From assembly GCA_012511975.1 (NCBI GenBank), contig JAAZEZ010000061.1:1-36197 (forward strand): 36,197 nucleotides of DNA. The letters run 5' to 3'. Below, piece after piece: positions 1 to 9,110 of the stretch. This DNA is from Bacteroidales bacterium (GTDB lineage: Bacteria > Bacteroidota > Bacteroidia > Bacteroidales > UBA932). The notes below the pieces were generated by a model, which saw only the letters and a list, made by a program, of their open reading frames with translations, did no database searches and was not told the DNA's origin. The position numbers and the translations under genes were made by a program. Numbering within the stretch: the first letter of the stretch is position 1; each line of letters starts with the position of its first letter.

Positions 1-146
1 GCTTACAGGGCTTAACTATGTCAAATTCCGCAACTTGTTTTTAATTATAACATTTTTGTTAAAATTTTACCATATAACACTCTATTTCACTATTTTTGCT
101 GCAAAAAATAAGCCATATTTCTCTTAAAACACTGTTTAATGAAGTT

Positions 147-599
147 ATGATTAATTATTTCAATGAGGATCTAAAATTTAATTTAAAAAACAAGAGAATT
201 ATCTCCAGATGGTTGAGAAACATAGTTTCTAAAAGAGGACTTTCCATAGGGCAGCTCAATTATATATTCTGCAGTGATTCCTATTTACTAGATATAAATA
301 AGAGGTTTCTCGGACATGATTATTATACTGATGTTATTACTTTTGATTATTCCTCAGACTTTGAACTGCAGTATGGGGTTAACTCTGTTAGTGGTGACAT
401 ATATATAAGTATAGACACAGTCAGATGTAATGCCGAGATCTATAAAGAGTTTTTTGAAAATGAACTTCATCGGGTTATGATACATGGACTTCTTCATCTC
501 TTAGGTTTTGATGATATGACTCAGGAACCTCAAAACGAAATGCGAGCTCAGGAAGATAAAGCTCTTTGTTGCTTATCTTCCTTGTTATCAGATATTTAA
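147..599 (+). CDS. ybeY: Endoribonuclease YbeY (rRNA maturation factor)
   Basis: HGLLHLLGFDD matches the YbeY HGxLHLxGxD signature; lies directly upstream of mnmG. The ORF track starts at a TTG (96) inside a TATTTTTG promoter-like motif; ATG at 147 is in frame and more plausible. Confidence 0.9.
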   Translation: MINYFNEDLKFNLKNKRIISRWLRNIVSKRGLSIGQLNYIFCSDSYLLDINKRFLGHDYYTDVITFDYSSDFELQYGVNSVSGDIYISIDTVRCNAEIYKEFFENELHRVMIHGLLHLLGFDDMTQEPQNEMRAQEDKALCCLSSLLSDI

Positions 600-2588
600 A
601 TGAAAATACCACTATATGACATAATAGTAATAGGTGCAGGGCATGCAGGATGTGAAGCTGCAGTGGCAGCAGCACGAATGGGCTCTAAAGTTTTGCTCAT
701 AACAATGGATTTGAACAAAACTGCCCAGATGTCTTGTAATCCCGCCATAGGCGGAATTGCAAAAGGACAGATCGTATGTGAAATTGACGCTCTCGGCGGA
801 TACTCTGCAATTGTTACCGATGCTTCAACAATACAATTTAGAATGCTAAACCTTTCTAAAGGTCCGGCTATGTGGAGTCCCCGCGCTCAATGCGATAAAC
901 TCCATTTTTCCATAAACTGGCGCTACATCCTTGAAAATACCTCTAATCTAGACCTTTGGCATGATATGGTGACCTCTTTAACCTTCCGAGAATCCAATAT
1001 TTGTGGTGTTCACGTCTCTATGGGTGCAAAATTTCATTGTAAAAGTGTTATTTTAACCGCAGGTACATTTCTTAACGGCAGGCTTTATATCGGCAATGAG
1101 ATGGTTGATGGTGGAAGGATGGGTGAGTCACCTTCACTGGGTCTTACCGAGCAACTCTCCCGATTGGGATGTACTACGGCAAGAATGAAGACAGGTACTC
1201 CACCAAGAATTGATGCAAGGTCTTTGGATCTCTCTAAAGTGGTTATGCAGGAATTAGATCCCAACCCTTCTAAGTTTTCATATCTTCCTTTTAAGACAAG
1301 TATCCAAAGAGGCAAACCGCAGAAGCCTTGTTACATTGTACATACAAATGAGAATGTTCACGACATTCTCAGGACTGGTTTTGATGAGTCTCCGCTATTT
1401 CAGGGAAAGATCACAGGCATAGGACCTCGTTATTGTCCTTCTATTGAAGATAAACTACGTACTTTTGCCGGTAAGGATTCACATCAATTGTTTCTAGAGC
1501 CGGAAGGATGGAATACTCATGAATATTATTTGCAAGGATTTGCTTCATCACTTCCCTTACGGGTACAGATGGATGCTTTACAAGAGATTGAGGGACTTCG
1601 CGGAGTCAAGATATTTACACCTGCATATGCTGTAGAGTATGACTTTTTCGATCCTACTGAACTAAAGCCTACGCTTGAGTCCAGAATCTTACCAAACCTT
1701 TATTTTGCCGGACAAGTAAATGGCACAACCGGTTACGAGGAGGCAGCAGCCCAAGGATTAATCGCTGGTATCAACGCTCATCTCAAACTTAACGGAAAGG
1801 AGCCTTTTATTCTGAAACGAGATGAGGCATATATAGGTGTTCTGATAGATGATCTAATAACTAAAGGAGTCGATGAACCTTACAGGATGTTCACTTCTCG
1901 TGCTGAGTATCGTATTCTTTTACGACAAGACAATGCCGATAGTCGACTTACGGAGATGGGGTACGAGCTTGGTCTCGTAGACCAATTCAGGTATGAATAT
2001 ACCAAACTTAAACATGATACCATCTCTGCTTACATAGATTTATCTAACAGTACTTCTTTGAGGCCGGAAGACATCAATGATTATCTTAGGGCTATTAATA
2101 GTGCTGAAATCACCACAAGGAAGAAGATCTCAAACCTTTTGTCTCGTCCAGATACTTCAATAAAGCCCCTTCTTAAAAATGTTCCACGTGGAACATTTCT
2201 TGAGACAGGTCTTACTGAAGGATTAGAAGCCTTATCATCAATAGAAACTGAGCAAATCCAAAACCTATTAGATTTGCCTTGGGGTAAAACGGCCGGCAAA
2301 GAGGAAATAGATTCCAAATATGTGCATGAAGAGATACTCCAGTCAGCAGAAATTAGTATTAAATATAAAGGCTATATTGAACGCGAAAAAGCTATTGCTG
2401 ATAAATTAAGACGTTTGGAAAATCTCAGAATTCCAGATGATTTTGACTTTTCAAAAGTCACTTCTCTTTCAATGGAGTGTCGAATTAAACTCAATAGGTA
2501 TCGCCCACGCACAATCGCTCAAGCTGCACGTATCTCAGGAGTTTCTCCTGCAGATATACAGGTTCTCTTGATTTATTTTGGTAGATAA
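600..2588 (+). CDS. mnmG: tRNA uridine-5-carboxymethylaminomethyl(34) synthesis enzyme MnmG (GidA)
   Basis: N-terminal FAD motif [35 protein letters not shown]-terminal [20 protein letters not shown]. Confidence 0.98.
   Translation: MKIPLYDIIVIGAGHAGCEAAVAAARMGSKVLLITMDLNKTAQMSCNPAIGGIAKGQIVCEIDALGGYSAIVTDASTIQFRMLNLSKGPAMWSPRAQCDKLHFSINWRYILENTSNLDLWHDMVTSLTFRESNICGVHVSMGAKFHCKSVILTAGTFLNGRLYIGNEMVDGGRMGESPSLGLTEQLSRLGCTTARMKTGTPPRIDARSLDLSKVVMQELDPNPSKFSYLPFKTSIQRGKPQKPCYIVHTNENVHDILRTGFDESPLFQGKITGIGPRYCPSIEDKLRTFAGKDSHQLFLEPEGWNTHEYYLQGFASSLPLRVQMDALQEIEGLRGVKIFTPAYAVEYDFFDPTELKPTLESRILPNLYFAGQVNGTTGYEEAAAQGLIAGINAHLKLNGKEPFILKRDEAYIGVLIDDLITKGVDEPYRMFTSRAEYRILLRQDNADSRLTEMGYELGLVDQFRYEYTKLKHDTISAYIDLSNSTSLRPEDINDYLRAINSAEITTRKKISNLLSRPDTSIKPLLKNVPRGTFLETGLTEGLEALSSIETEQIQNLLDLPWGKTAGKEEIDSKYVHEEILQSAEISIKYKGYIEREKAIADKLRRLENLRIPDDFDFSKVTSLSMECRIKLNRYRPRTIAQAARISGVSPADIQVLLIYFGR
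2177..2198. promoter_or_regulatory. parS-like ParB/Spo0J binding site, intragenic in mnmG (AAATGTTCCACGTGGAACATTT, perfect 22-bp palindrome)
   Basis: Contains TGTTCCACGTGGAACA, matching the known parS form (TGTTYCACGTGRAACA). Confidence 0.85.
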
Positions 2589-2812
2589 ATCCCTTATGTT
2601 GTGATATTTTTTCTATTCACTCTGATATGAGCGATTGATCTACGCAGACATCCAAGTTTCCTTACTCTCTTTACCCAGACGATTCTATATCCTCACCTTT
2701 TCGTCCCCTACAATTCTATTTAATTTAAGGCAAAATGCATAGTGTGACTTATTGTTTCTTCTGTAGAATAAGAGTTATGGCATCAATCCAGACTCTTATT
2801 AATGGTGGATGT

Positions 2813-2850
2813 AAAAAAACCGCAAACGTTCCACGTGGAACATTTGCGGT
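2813..2850 (-). terminator. Rho-independent terminator of the acyl-CoA synthetase/GNAT operon, overlapping the parS-like site
   Basis: On the minus strand: ACCGCAAATGTTCCACGTGGAACGTTTGCGGT followed by a T run, 18 nt after the GNAT stop codon. Confidence 0.75.
2819..2850. promoter_or_regulatory. parS-like site in intergenic region (core GTTCCACGTGGAAC at 2828-2841)
   Basis: Same 14-bp core as the mnmG site; extended palindrome ACCGCAAAcGTTCCACGTGGAACaTTTGCGGT with one mismatched pair. Confidence 0.85.
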
Positions 2851-2868
2851 ATCTGTTTACTATCTTAT

Positions 2869-3543
2869 TCAAAGAGGAAACGAAAATGTAGAGTGCGTGG
2901 ATTCTATTGAGAAGTTATCATTGAGTGATGTTAGCAATAAATAGGGATAGCGGGTGTCGTACTGAAATGGGGAACGAGGGTTAAAAGTAGCTTCCTCAAT
3001 AATGTAGTCAAGTAAATAATGATTCCACTGAAAATAGTCCGACATCAATCTTTCATCTCTTGTTAAAAATAAATTTGCCCCATCAAAATGAGAAATGAAT
3101 GCTCTGTTTTCAAATAATGGTAGTGAGTCGGCATTTCTGTAAATCGGAGTATTAAATCCGATTTTTTCGTAAAATGAGACAATATTAGCATTCGAAGGAT
3201 GCACCATCATAAATTTCCAGCCCTGCCTTTTAGCATTGTTTCTAATGTAGGCAATAAGTGATTTGGCATAACCGCGGTTACGGTATGCGGGCAATGTAGC
3301 AAGGCCGCAAATATATACACCTGCGTGAGAGTCCCTATGTCCTCTGGTGCGTGAGCTGGAGATGTATGATATACTCATAGTTTGCACCACCGAGACAGCT
3401 TTACCGTCCCGTTCGTAAACAAGAGTGTGTCTAGGGGTGCATTTTTTTAGGAAGAAATCGATATATTTTTCGCTCGTATCAAAGCATTTCCTGTAGATCT
3501 TGCGTATATCCGATATGTCCTGTTTTGTGGCTGAGCGAATCAT
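2869..3543 (-). CDS. GNAT family N-acetyltransferase
   Basis: LATLPAYRNRGYAKSLIAYIRNNAKRQGW acetyl-CoA binding motif and FYEKIGF. Start chosen at MIRSATKQDI rather than the ORF-track start at 3720, which overlaps the upstream gene. Confidence 0.85.
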   Translation of the reverse strand: MIRSATKQDISDIRKIYRKCFDTSEKYIDFFLKKCTPRHTLVYERDGKAVSVVQTMSISYISSSRTRGHRDSHAGVYICGLATLPAYRNRGYAKSLIAYIRNNAKRQGWKFMMVHPSNANIVSFYEKIGFNTPIYRNADSLPLFENRAFISHFDGANLFLTRDERLMSDYFQWNHYLLDYIIEEATFNPRSPFQYDTRYPYLLLTSLNDNFSIESTHSTFSFPL

Positions 3544-3568
3544 AGCTAATTTAAGTCTCTTCTTAAGT

Positions 3569-5359
3569 CTAATTATCCTCTGGTTTTTCGGTTTTGAATA
3601 TATCGTTGATAAGATTTGCGTATTTTTTATGGATGTTACGGCGTTTAAGCTTGAGAGTTTGAGATAGCATGTCGTTGTCGGTGCTCCAATCATCAAGCAC
3701 AATCTTTCCGCGCTTAACAACTTCGTGGATTGCCAGAGTCTTGTTTACCTTCTCCACCTCATCATGGATAAGCTTGCTAATCTCCTCAGAAGCAATGAGT
3801 TCCTGATCGGTCTTATATTGGATTTTACGCCTTTGAGCAAACTCTTTAATCTTTGGTAATGAGGGGATTATGATTGCAGAGGCGAATTTCTGGTTTTCCC
3901 CGATTACTATACAGTTCTCTATGTAAGGTGACTCCTTTAGGCGTGTTTCTATTACCTGAGGAGCTACATATTTGCCCGATGATAGTTTGAAGATTTCCTT
4001 CTTGCGGTCAGTGACTTTAAGATACTGTCCATCAACAAGATATCCGATATCTCCCGTATGCAGCCATCCCTCAGAATCTATTATCTCGGCCGTAGATTCG
4101 GGATCCTTGTAATAGCCGAGCATAACATGAGGTCCTCTGGTTAAGATTTCGCCGTCTTCAGCGAATGAAAGTTCCGTACCTCCAAGCGCTTTTCCTACGG
4201 TACCAATGACATTTATGCCGTCAGCGGGGCTGTTTACTGCAATCACAGGGGAGGTTTCGGTCATGCCGTAACCTTCATAGATATGGAGTTTAGCTGCGTT
4301 AAAAGTACGCACAATCTTGGCTTGAATGGAGGAGCCGCCAGATACCACAATCATCTCCTTGCCTCCAAGGGCAGCTCTCCACTTGCTATAAACAAGTTTA
4401 TCATAGAAGTTACGTTTTGCGAGGTAGCGCTTACTTTTGTTGTAATTATCAAAGTTGTTGGCAAAGTTCCATGCAAGTTTGTAGATGATTCTTTTAATGC
4501 CTTTAAGCTTCTTGCCTGCAGCCTCAAACTTACTGTACATTATCTCCAGCACGCGCGGAACAGCACAGAATCCATCTGCTTGGCTATCTGCGAGGTCTGT
4601 GGCAACAGTACTGAGAGACTCTGCGTAATAGATACTGATAGCAAGTTCTTGATACTCATAGTTCATAGTGCGCTCGTATACGTGACAGAGCGGAAGAAAG
4701 CTTAACATTTTATGGTTCCAATTCCACACCTGACGCAATGCATGACCATGGGCATTTGATGTAAGGTTGCGATGAGAGAGCATAACACCTTTCGGCAAGC
4801 CTGTAGTACCGGAAGTATAGACAATACTACAGCACTCATCGGGTGATATTTCTGCTTTGTTGCGCTCTACAATGGGTGCAAATTGCTCTTTATGTTCACG
4901 TCCCAGTGCCTCCAGTTTAGAAATACAGAAAATTTCATCCGAGTCATCCATCATCATCACTTTGAATTCGCGATCGATTTCATCTATGATCGGAGTCACT
5001 TTCTTATATAGATTTTTATTACCTACGATGATGATTTTTGCGTCCGAATGATCGAAAATGTGTTTGAAATCTCTTTTACTTAGTGTGCTGTAAACAGGTA
5101 CGTGGATCATATGAGCGAGGTTGGCGCCCATATCCACGAAATTCCACTCGGGGCGATTGCTGCAAAGGGTTATTATCTTGGTGCCGGCTTTAAAGCCTAG
5201 TGCCAAAAGACCGTATGCAACGTTGTGCGAGTGTTCTATATAATCATCAATACTGTACTTTATCCACTGGCCTTGAACTTTGCGTGCCAGTATATCATCT
5301 TTTGGGGGGAAAGAGGCTTTCAGATTTGAAAGCAAGTCAAATGTGCGGGTTATAGTCAT
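3569..5359 (-). CDS. Long-chain fatty-acid--CoA ligase (AMP-binding)
   Basis: AMP-binding motif YTSGTTGLPKGVMLSHRN, YGMTETSP, GWLHTGDIGYL, DRKKEIFKLSSGKYVAP. Confidence 0.95.
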   Translation of the reverse strand: MTITRTFDLLSNLKASFPPKDDILARKVQGQWIKYSIDDYIEHSHNVAYGLLALGFKAGTKIITLCSNRPEWNFVDMGANLAHMIHVPVYSTLSKRDFKHIFDHSDAKIIIVGNKNLYKKVTPIIDEIDREFKVMMMDDSDEIFCISKLEALGREHKEQFAPIVERNKAEISPDECCSIVYTSGTTGLPKGVMLSHRNLTSNAHGHALRQVWNWNHKMLSFLPLCHVYERTMNYEYQELAISIYYAESLSTVATDLADSQADGFCAVPRVLEIMYSKFEAAGKKLKGIKRIIYKLAWNFANNFDNYNKSKRYLAKRNFYDKLVYSKWRAALGGKEMIVVSGGSSIQAKIVRTFNAAKLHIYEGYGMTETSPVIAVNSPADGINVIGTVGKALGGTELSFAEDGEILTRGPHVMLGYYKDPESTAEIIDSEGWLHTGDIGYLVDGQYLKVTDRKKEIFKLSSGKYVAPQVIETRLKESPYIENCIVIGENQKFASAIIIPSLPKIKEFAQRRKIQYKTDQELIASEEISKLIHDEVEKVNKTLAIHEVVKRGKIVLDDWSTDNDMLSQTLKLKRRNIHKKYANLINDIFKTEKPEDN

Positions 5360-5382
5360 TTTTTTAAAAAAAGTTACAACTT

Positions 5383-5390
5383 CAAAGTTA
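5383..5390 (-). promoter_or_regulatory. Bacteroidetes -7 element TAACTTTG upstream of acyl-CoA ligase
   Basis: CAAAGTTA on + strand, 24 nt upstream of the ATG. Confidence 0.55.
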
Positions 5391-5410
5391 ATAAAAAACA
5401 GTGATTAATA

Positions 5411-5449
5411 AAAACAAAAAACAAGGGAGGCCCTCGCCCGGGCCTCCCT
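5411..5449 (-). terminator. Rho-independent terminator of gcvH
   Basis: AGGGAGGCCC-N6-GGGCCTCCCT hairpin; on the minus strand followed by TTGTTTTTTG. Confidence 0.85.
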
Positions 5450-5474
5450 CAACACATCACATTTGATTTACAAA

Positions 5475-5849
5475 TCAGATTATTTCTTCATACTGCTTAG
5501 CAGAAAGAAGAGTATCAATTTCCGAAGCGACGGAATACTTGATCTTAATCATCCATCCCGCACCATATGGGTCGCTGTTAACAAGCTCCGGAGCATCTTC
5601 AAGCTCAGGATTGAACTCTGTGACCTCTCCTGAAAGAGGCATAAGCAAGTCTGCAACTGTTTTTACAGCTTCAACTGCGCCGAATATTTCATCCTTCTCC
5701 ACAAATTCACCCTCAGTTTGAATATCGACGAAAACAATATCACCAAGCTCGCTCTGTGCGAAATCGGTGATGCCTACAATAGCGATGTCACCCTCAATTC
5801 TTACCCATTCGTGATCTTTAGTGTACTTAAGTTCTGCAGGAATGTTCAT
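5475..5849 (-). CDS. gcvH: Glycine cleavage system H protein
   Basis: [34 protein letters not shown] and lipoyl-lysine motif [15 protein letters not shown]. Confidence 0.97.
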   Translation of the reverse strand: MNIPAELKYTKDHEWVRIEGDIAIVGITDFAQSELGDIVFVDIQTEGEFVEKDEIFGAVEAVKTVADLLMPLSGEVTEFNPELEDAPELVNSDPYGAGWMIKIKYSVASEIDTLLSAKQYEEII

Positions 5850-5898
5850 TACAAAAAAACCGATTAAAAAATTAATACTGATTTCAAAAATGATTGTA

Positions 5899-5906
5899 CA
5901 AATATA
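5899..5906 (-). promoter_or_regulatory. Bacteroidetes -7 element TATATTTG upstream of gcvH
   Basis: CAAATATA on + strand, 50 nt upstream of gcvH ATG. Confidence 0.55.
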
Positions 5907-5942
5907 GCATTAATATTTGAAACCAACAAAAATAACTGAAAA

Positions 5943-6539
5943 TTACAGCAGCTTTAGAGCCTTTTTTATCAATTCCTCAAGAGTAACTGAAGGGTTCTCT
6001 TTTAAAAGCTTGTCAAGAGCTTTTTCGACATTGGGTTTAGTGAAGCCCAAGAGCACCAAGGCGGTAGCCGCCTCCTGACGAAGAGCTGAAGATGTGCCCC
6101 CGCCGTCAAAGGGAAATCCGGCAGCGGAAGCACCTTTGCTAATCTTGTCCTGGAGTTCAAGAATTACCCTTTGTGCTGTCTTTACGCCGATACCTTTGAC
6201 GCTCTTGATGCGGTTGACGTCCTGTGTAACAATAGCATTAAAAACTTCGTCAGGCGTCATGCTGGAGAGCATCATACGTGCTGTTCCGGGACCGATTCCA
6301 CTTACTGAGATCAGATGGCGAAACATTATGCGTTCCTCCTTGTCAAAAAAGCCGAAAAGGAGCTCTTCGTCTTCACGGAGATGCTGGTGAAGGTAGAGTT
6401 TTACGCTCTCCTTGCCACCTTTCTGAAGACTAGAGTAGGTAGTGAGCGAAATTAGTATGTGGTAGCCGATGCCACCGGCCTCAATAGTCACATCCGCAGG
6501 ATTAAGCTCGACGAGCGCTCCCCTGATATAATCGTACAT
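5943..6539 (-). CDS. ruvA: Holliday junction branch migration protein RuvA
   Basis: MYDYIRGALVELNPADVTIEAGGIGYHI, HhH motifs VSGIGPGTARMMLSS and VKGIGVKTAQRVILELQDK. Confidence 0.96.
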   Translation of the reverse strand: MYDYIRGALVELNPADVTIEAGGIGYHILISLTTYSSLQKGGKESVKLYLHQHLREDEELLFGFFDKEERIMFRHLISVSGIGPGTARMMLSSMTPDEVFNAIVTQDVNRIKSVKGIGVKTAQRVILELQDKISKGASAAGFPFDGGGTSSALRQEAATALVLLGFTKPNVEKALDKLLKENPSVTLEELIKKALKLL

Positions 6540-6603
6540 TCTGTTTTTGTTTAATTTTCTCGTAAAATTATGCTTTTTAGGCCAAAAACCAAAGTTTGTT
6601 TAG

Positions 6604-6611
6604 TACTTTTG
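6604..6611 (+). promoter_or_regulatory. Bacteroidetes -7 element TACTTTTG upstream of sufS
   Basis: TAnnTTTG match ending 6 nt before ATG 6618. Confidence 0.55.
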
Positions 6612-6617
6612 CAAGTT

Positions 6618-7853
6618 ATGGAGATTATCGAACAGATACGTGAAGAATTTCCGGCATTGCACCAGCAGGTCTGGGGCAAGCCGCTGATATATCTGGACAA
6701 TGCTGCTACTACACAGAAGCACCGCAAAGTACTCGAGCTGCAGGAGCGCATGAGTTCGCTCACAAACGCTAATATTCATCGTGCTTTACATAAACTTAGC
6801 GCAGACGCCACAGATATGTACGAAGCTGGTCGTGAGGCAGTGCGTCTTTTTTTGGGAGCAGAGAGCAGAGAGGAGATAATCTTCACTTCCGGGGCCACAG
6901 CCGCCCTCAATCTGATAGCATCTTCGCTCGTTCGCAGCCATATGATACCGGGAGACAAAGTACTGGTCTGTGAGGCAGAACATCACTCCAATATTGTTCC
7001 CTGGCAGCTCGCATGTGAGGCCTTTGGTAGATCAGTGGAGGTATTGCCGGTAGAGGAGAATGGCGAGATATCTTTAGAGCGTTTGAGTGAGCTGCTGGAG
7101 GCGGACGATCGCATTCGCATCCTTACCGTGAACCACATCTCCAATGTATTGGGAATAATTAATCCGGTAGCTGAAATCGTGCGTCTAGCTCACTCCAAAG
7201 GGGTTTTAGTGGTAATCGATGGCGCTCAGGGAGTGGTGCACGACAAGGTTTCGGTTAAGGAGATGGATTGCGATTTCTACGTTTTTTCCGGACATAAAAT
7301 ATATGCACCCACCGGCATAGGAGTGCTCTACGGAAAACGTTCGCTTCTTGAGAGTATGCCGCCTTATATGGGTGGAGGTGATATGGTGGATAGCGTGAGC
7401 TTCAGCGGTACTACATATGCACCACTGCCGCTCAAATTTGAGGCCGGTACTCCTAATTTTGTGGCTGCAGCCTGCCTTAAACCTGCCCTGGAATTCGCTA
7501 CTGCAGTTAGAGATGATGTGCAGGTGCGGGAGTGCGAAAGAAGAATTGTAACCGCGATGGTGGGAGAATTGCAGCAGTTAGAGGGGCTAAGAATATGTGG
7601 TTTGCCACAGGATCTTTCTCTAAAAACACCAATTTTCTCCCTGAGTATTGAGGGGGTTCATCCGTCGGATGCTGCACAGATGCTTGATAAGATGGGTATT
7701 GCGGTAAGATCCGGATTAATGTGCGCAGAACCTATTGTGAGCCGCTTTTCAGACCAGGGATTGCTGAGGGTTTCTTTCGCCCCGTATAATACTATTTTTG
7801 AATGTGAAACGTTTATAAGTAAGTTAAAACTTGTAATAAATATGTTATTATAA
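6618..7853 (+). CDS. sufS: Cysteine desulfurase SufS
   Basis: LIYLDNAATTQKP-like N-terminus, PLP lysine region FYVFSGHKIYAPTGIGVLYGK, AVRSGLMCAEP. ATG at 6618 preferred to ORF-track start 6570. Confidence 0.95.
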   Translation: MEIIEQIREEFPALHQQVWGKPLIYLDNAATTQKHRKVLELQERMSSLTNANIHRALHKLSADATDMYEAGREAVRLFLGAESREEIIFTSGATAALNLIASSLVRSHMIPGDKVLVCEAEHHSNIVPWQLACEAFGRSVEVLPVEENGEISLERLSELLEADDRIRILTVNHISNVLGIINPVAEIVRLAHSKGVLVVIDGAQGVVHDKVSVKEMDCDFYVFSGHKIYAPTGIGVLYGKRSLLESMPPYMGGGDMVDSVSFSGTTYAPLPLKFEAGTPNFVAAACLKPALEFATAVRDDVQVRECERRIVTAMVGELQQLEGLRICGLPQDLSLKTPIFSLSIEGVHPSDAAQMLDKMGIAVRSGLMCAEPIVSRFSDQGLLRVSFAPYNTIFECETFISKLKLVINMLL

Positions 7854-7866
7854 CAGAGATGTTAAA

Positions 7867-8316
7867 ATGATTGAAATTGACCATATTAGAAATATTAGCG
7901 AAATAGAAGAGGAAATTATCTCAGAATTCTCGTTATTTGATGAATGGCTCGACAAATATGAGTATCTGATTGAGCTCGGTAAGGAGCTGGAAAGCATCGA
8001 TGAGGGTGATAAAACGGACGACAATCTCATAAGGGGCTGTCAGTCGCGTGTCTGGCTCGTTTGCCGAAGTAGCGATGGACGTCTCTGGTTTGGTGCAGAC
8101 AGTGATGCCGTTATCACAAAAGGTATCATCTCGCTCTTGTTGAAGGTCTATAACGGACAGAAATATGATGACATCATAGCTTCTGATTTTTCATTCATCG
8201 AAAGGATAGGACTCAAGGAAAATCTCTCTCCGACACGAGCCAACGGCCTTTTGTCAATGATAAAACAGATTAAAGCCTATGCCTTGGCATACAAAGAGAA
8301 GGAGGCACAACAATGA
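7867..8316 (+). CDS. sufE: Cysteine desulfuration protein SufE
   Basis: LIELGKELESIDEGDKTDDNLIRGCQSRVWL is the SufE active-site region (GCQSxVWL). Confidence 0.95.
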   Translation: MIEIDHIRNISEIEEEIISEFSLFDEWLDKYEYLIELGKELESIDEGDKTDDNLIRGCQSRVWLVCRSSDGRLWFGADSDAVITKGIISLLLKVYNGQKYDDIIASDFSFIERIGLKENLSPTRANGLLSMIKQIKAYALAYKEKEAQQ

Positions 8317-8630
8317 TAGAACCTAAAAGCGACATAGAAAGGGAGATTATCCTGGCTTTACAGCAGGTATTTGATCCCGAAGTTCCGGTCAATATCTATG
8401 AACTTGGTCTGATTTACGGACTTGAGGTGGATAAGGCTAACAATGTTACCGTGACGATGACTCTTACTGCGCCTAATTGTCCTGCGGCTGACCGGCTTGT
8501 GGAGGATGTTAAAAGGGCTGTAGAGGATGTGCCCAAGGTAGCTGATGTGGATGTAAAGATAGTTTTTGAGCCCGAATGGAGCATGAAAATGATGAGTGAG
8601 GCGGCTCTGCTTGAGCTGGGGATGCTGTGA
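8313..8630 (+). CDS. DUF59/MIP18 family metal-sulfur cluster assembly factor (SufT-like)
   Basis: VFDPEVPVNIYELGLIYGLEV and LTAPNCPAADRL motifs; ATGA overlap with sufE. Confidence 0.9.
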   Translation: MIEPKSDIEREIILALQQVFDPEVPVNIYELGLIYGLEVDKANNVTVTMTLTAPNCPAADRLVEDVKRAVEDVPKVADVDVKIVFEPEWSMKMMSEAALLELGML

Positions 8631-9100
8631 TTTTTCTGCTTCTGGGGAGCAATATGGGTGATCGGGCGGCAAATCTGGCCGATGCTCGTAAAAGAATGTT
8701 TGAAGCGCTCGGGCTTGCAGATAAGGAGTCACGGCAGGTCTTTTTTTCGCCTGAAGTCAGGACCGAGGCAATCGGATTTGAAGGTCCCTTTTTCCTCAAT
8801 CAGATCGTGGTTTTTGAGAAATTGAAAATTACTCCGCGAAAGTTGCTGAAAATTTGCCAAAAGATTGAGGTTGAAATGGGGCGTGAGAGGCATCAGGCAG
8901 AGTATGATGCAGAGGGAAGGAGGATTTATCGCGATAGGATAATTGATATTGACATTCTCGCTTTCGATGATGTGCACTGTGATACCAAGAGCTTGACATT
9001 GCCCCATCCTCAGATCCGGAACAGACCTTTTGTGATGAAAATTGCGGCATTGCTGCCCGGACCTGTTTTTATGAATTTTCAAATGATTGTAAACAAATAG
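8627..9100 (+). CDS. folK: 2-amino-4-hydroxy-6-hydroxymethyldihydropteridine diphosphokinase
   Basis: LLLGSNMGDRAANL and RDRIIDIDILAFDD, LTLPHPQIRNRPFVM motifs; GTG start overlapping the preceding stop. Confidence 0.93.
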   Translation: MIFLLLGSNMGDRAANLADARKRMFEALGLADKESRQVFFSPEVRTEAIGFEGPFFLNQIVVFEKLKITPRKLLKICQKIEVEMGRERHQAEYDAEGRRIYRDRIIDIDILAFDDVHCDTKSLTLPHPQIRNRPFVMKIAALLPGPVFMNFQMIVNK

Positions 9101-9110
9101 AAACGATTAT

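Noticed and set aside
2735-2944. 69-aa ORF downstream of mnmG containing NVPRGTF
   Set aside because: No family features; the NVPRGTF string is only the parS palindrome translated, and the ORF runs into the convergent gene.
3544-3720. N-terminal extension of the GNAT ORF overlapping the acyl-CoA ligase
   Set aside because: Extension is the out-of-frame reading of the ligase 3' end; MIRSATKQDI at 3543 is a typical GNAT start.
5850-5942. Possible glycine riboswitch upstream of gcvH
   Set aside because: Region is short and AT-rich; no recognisable riboswitch core.
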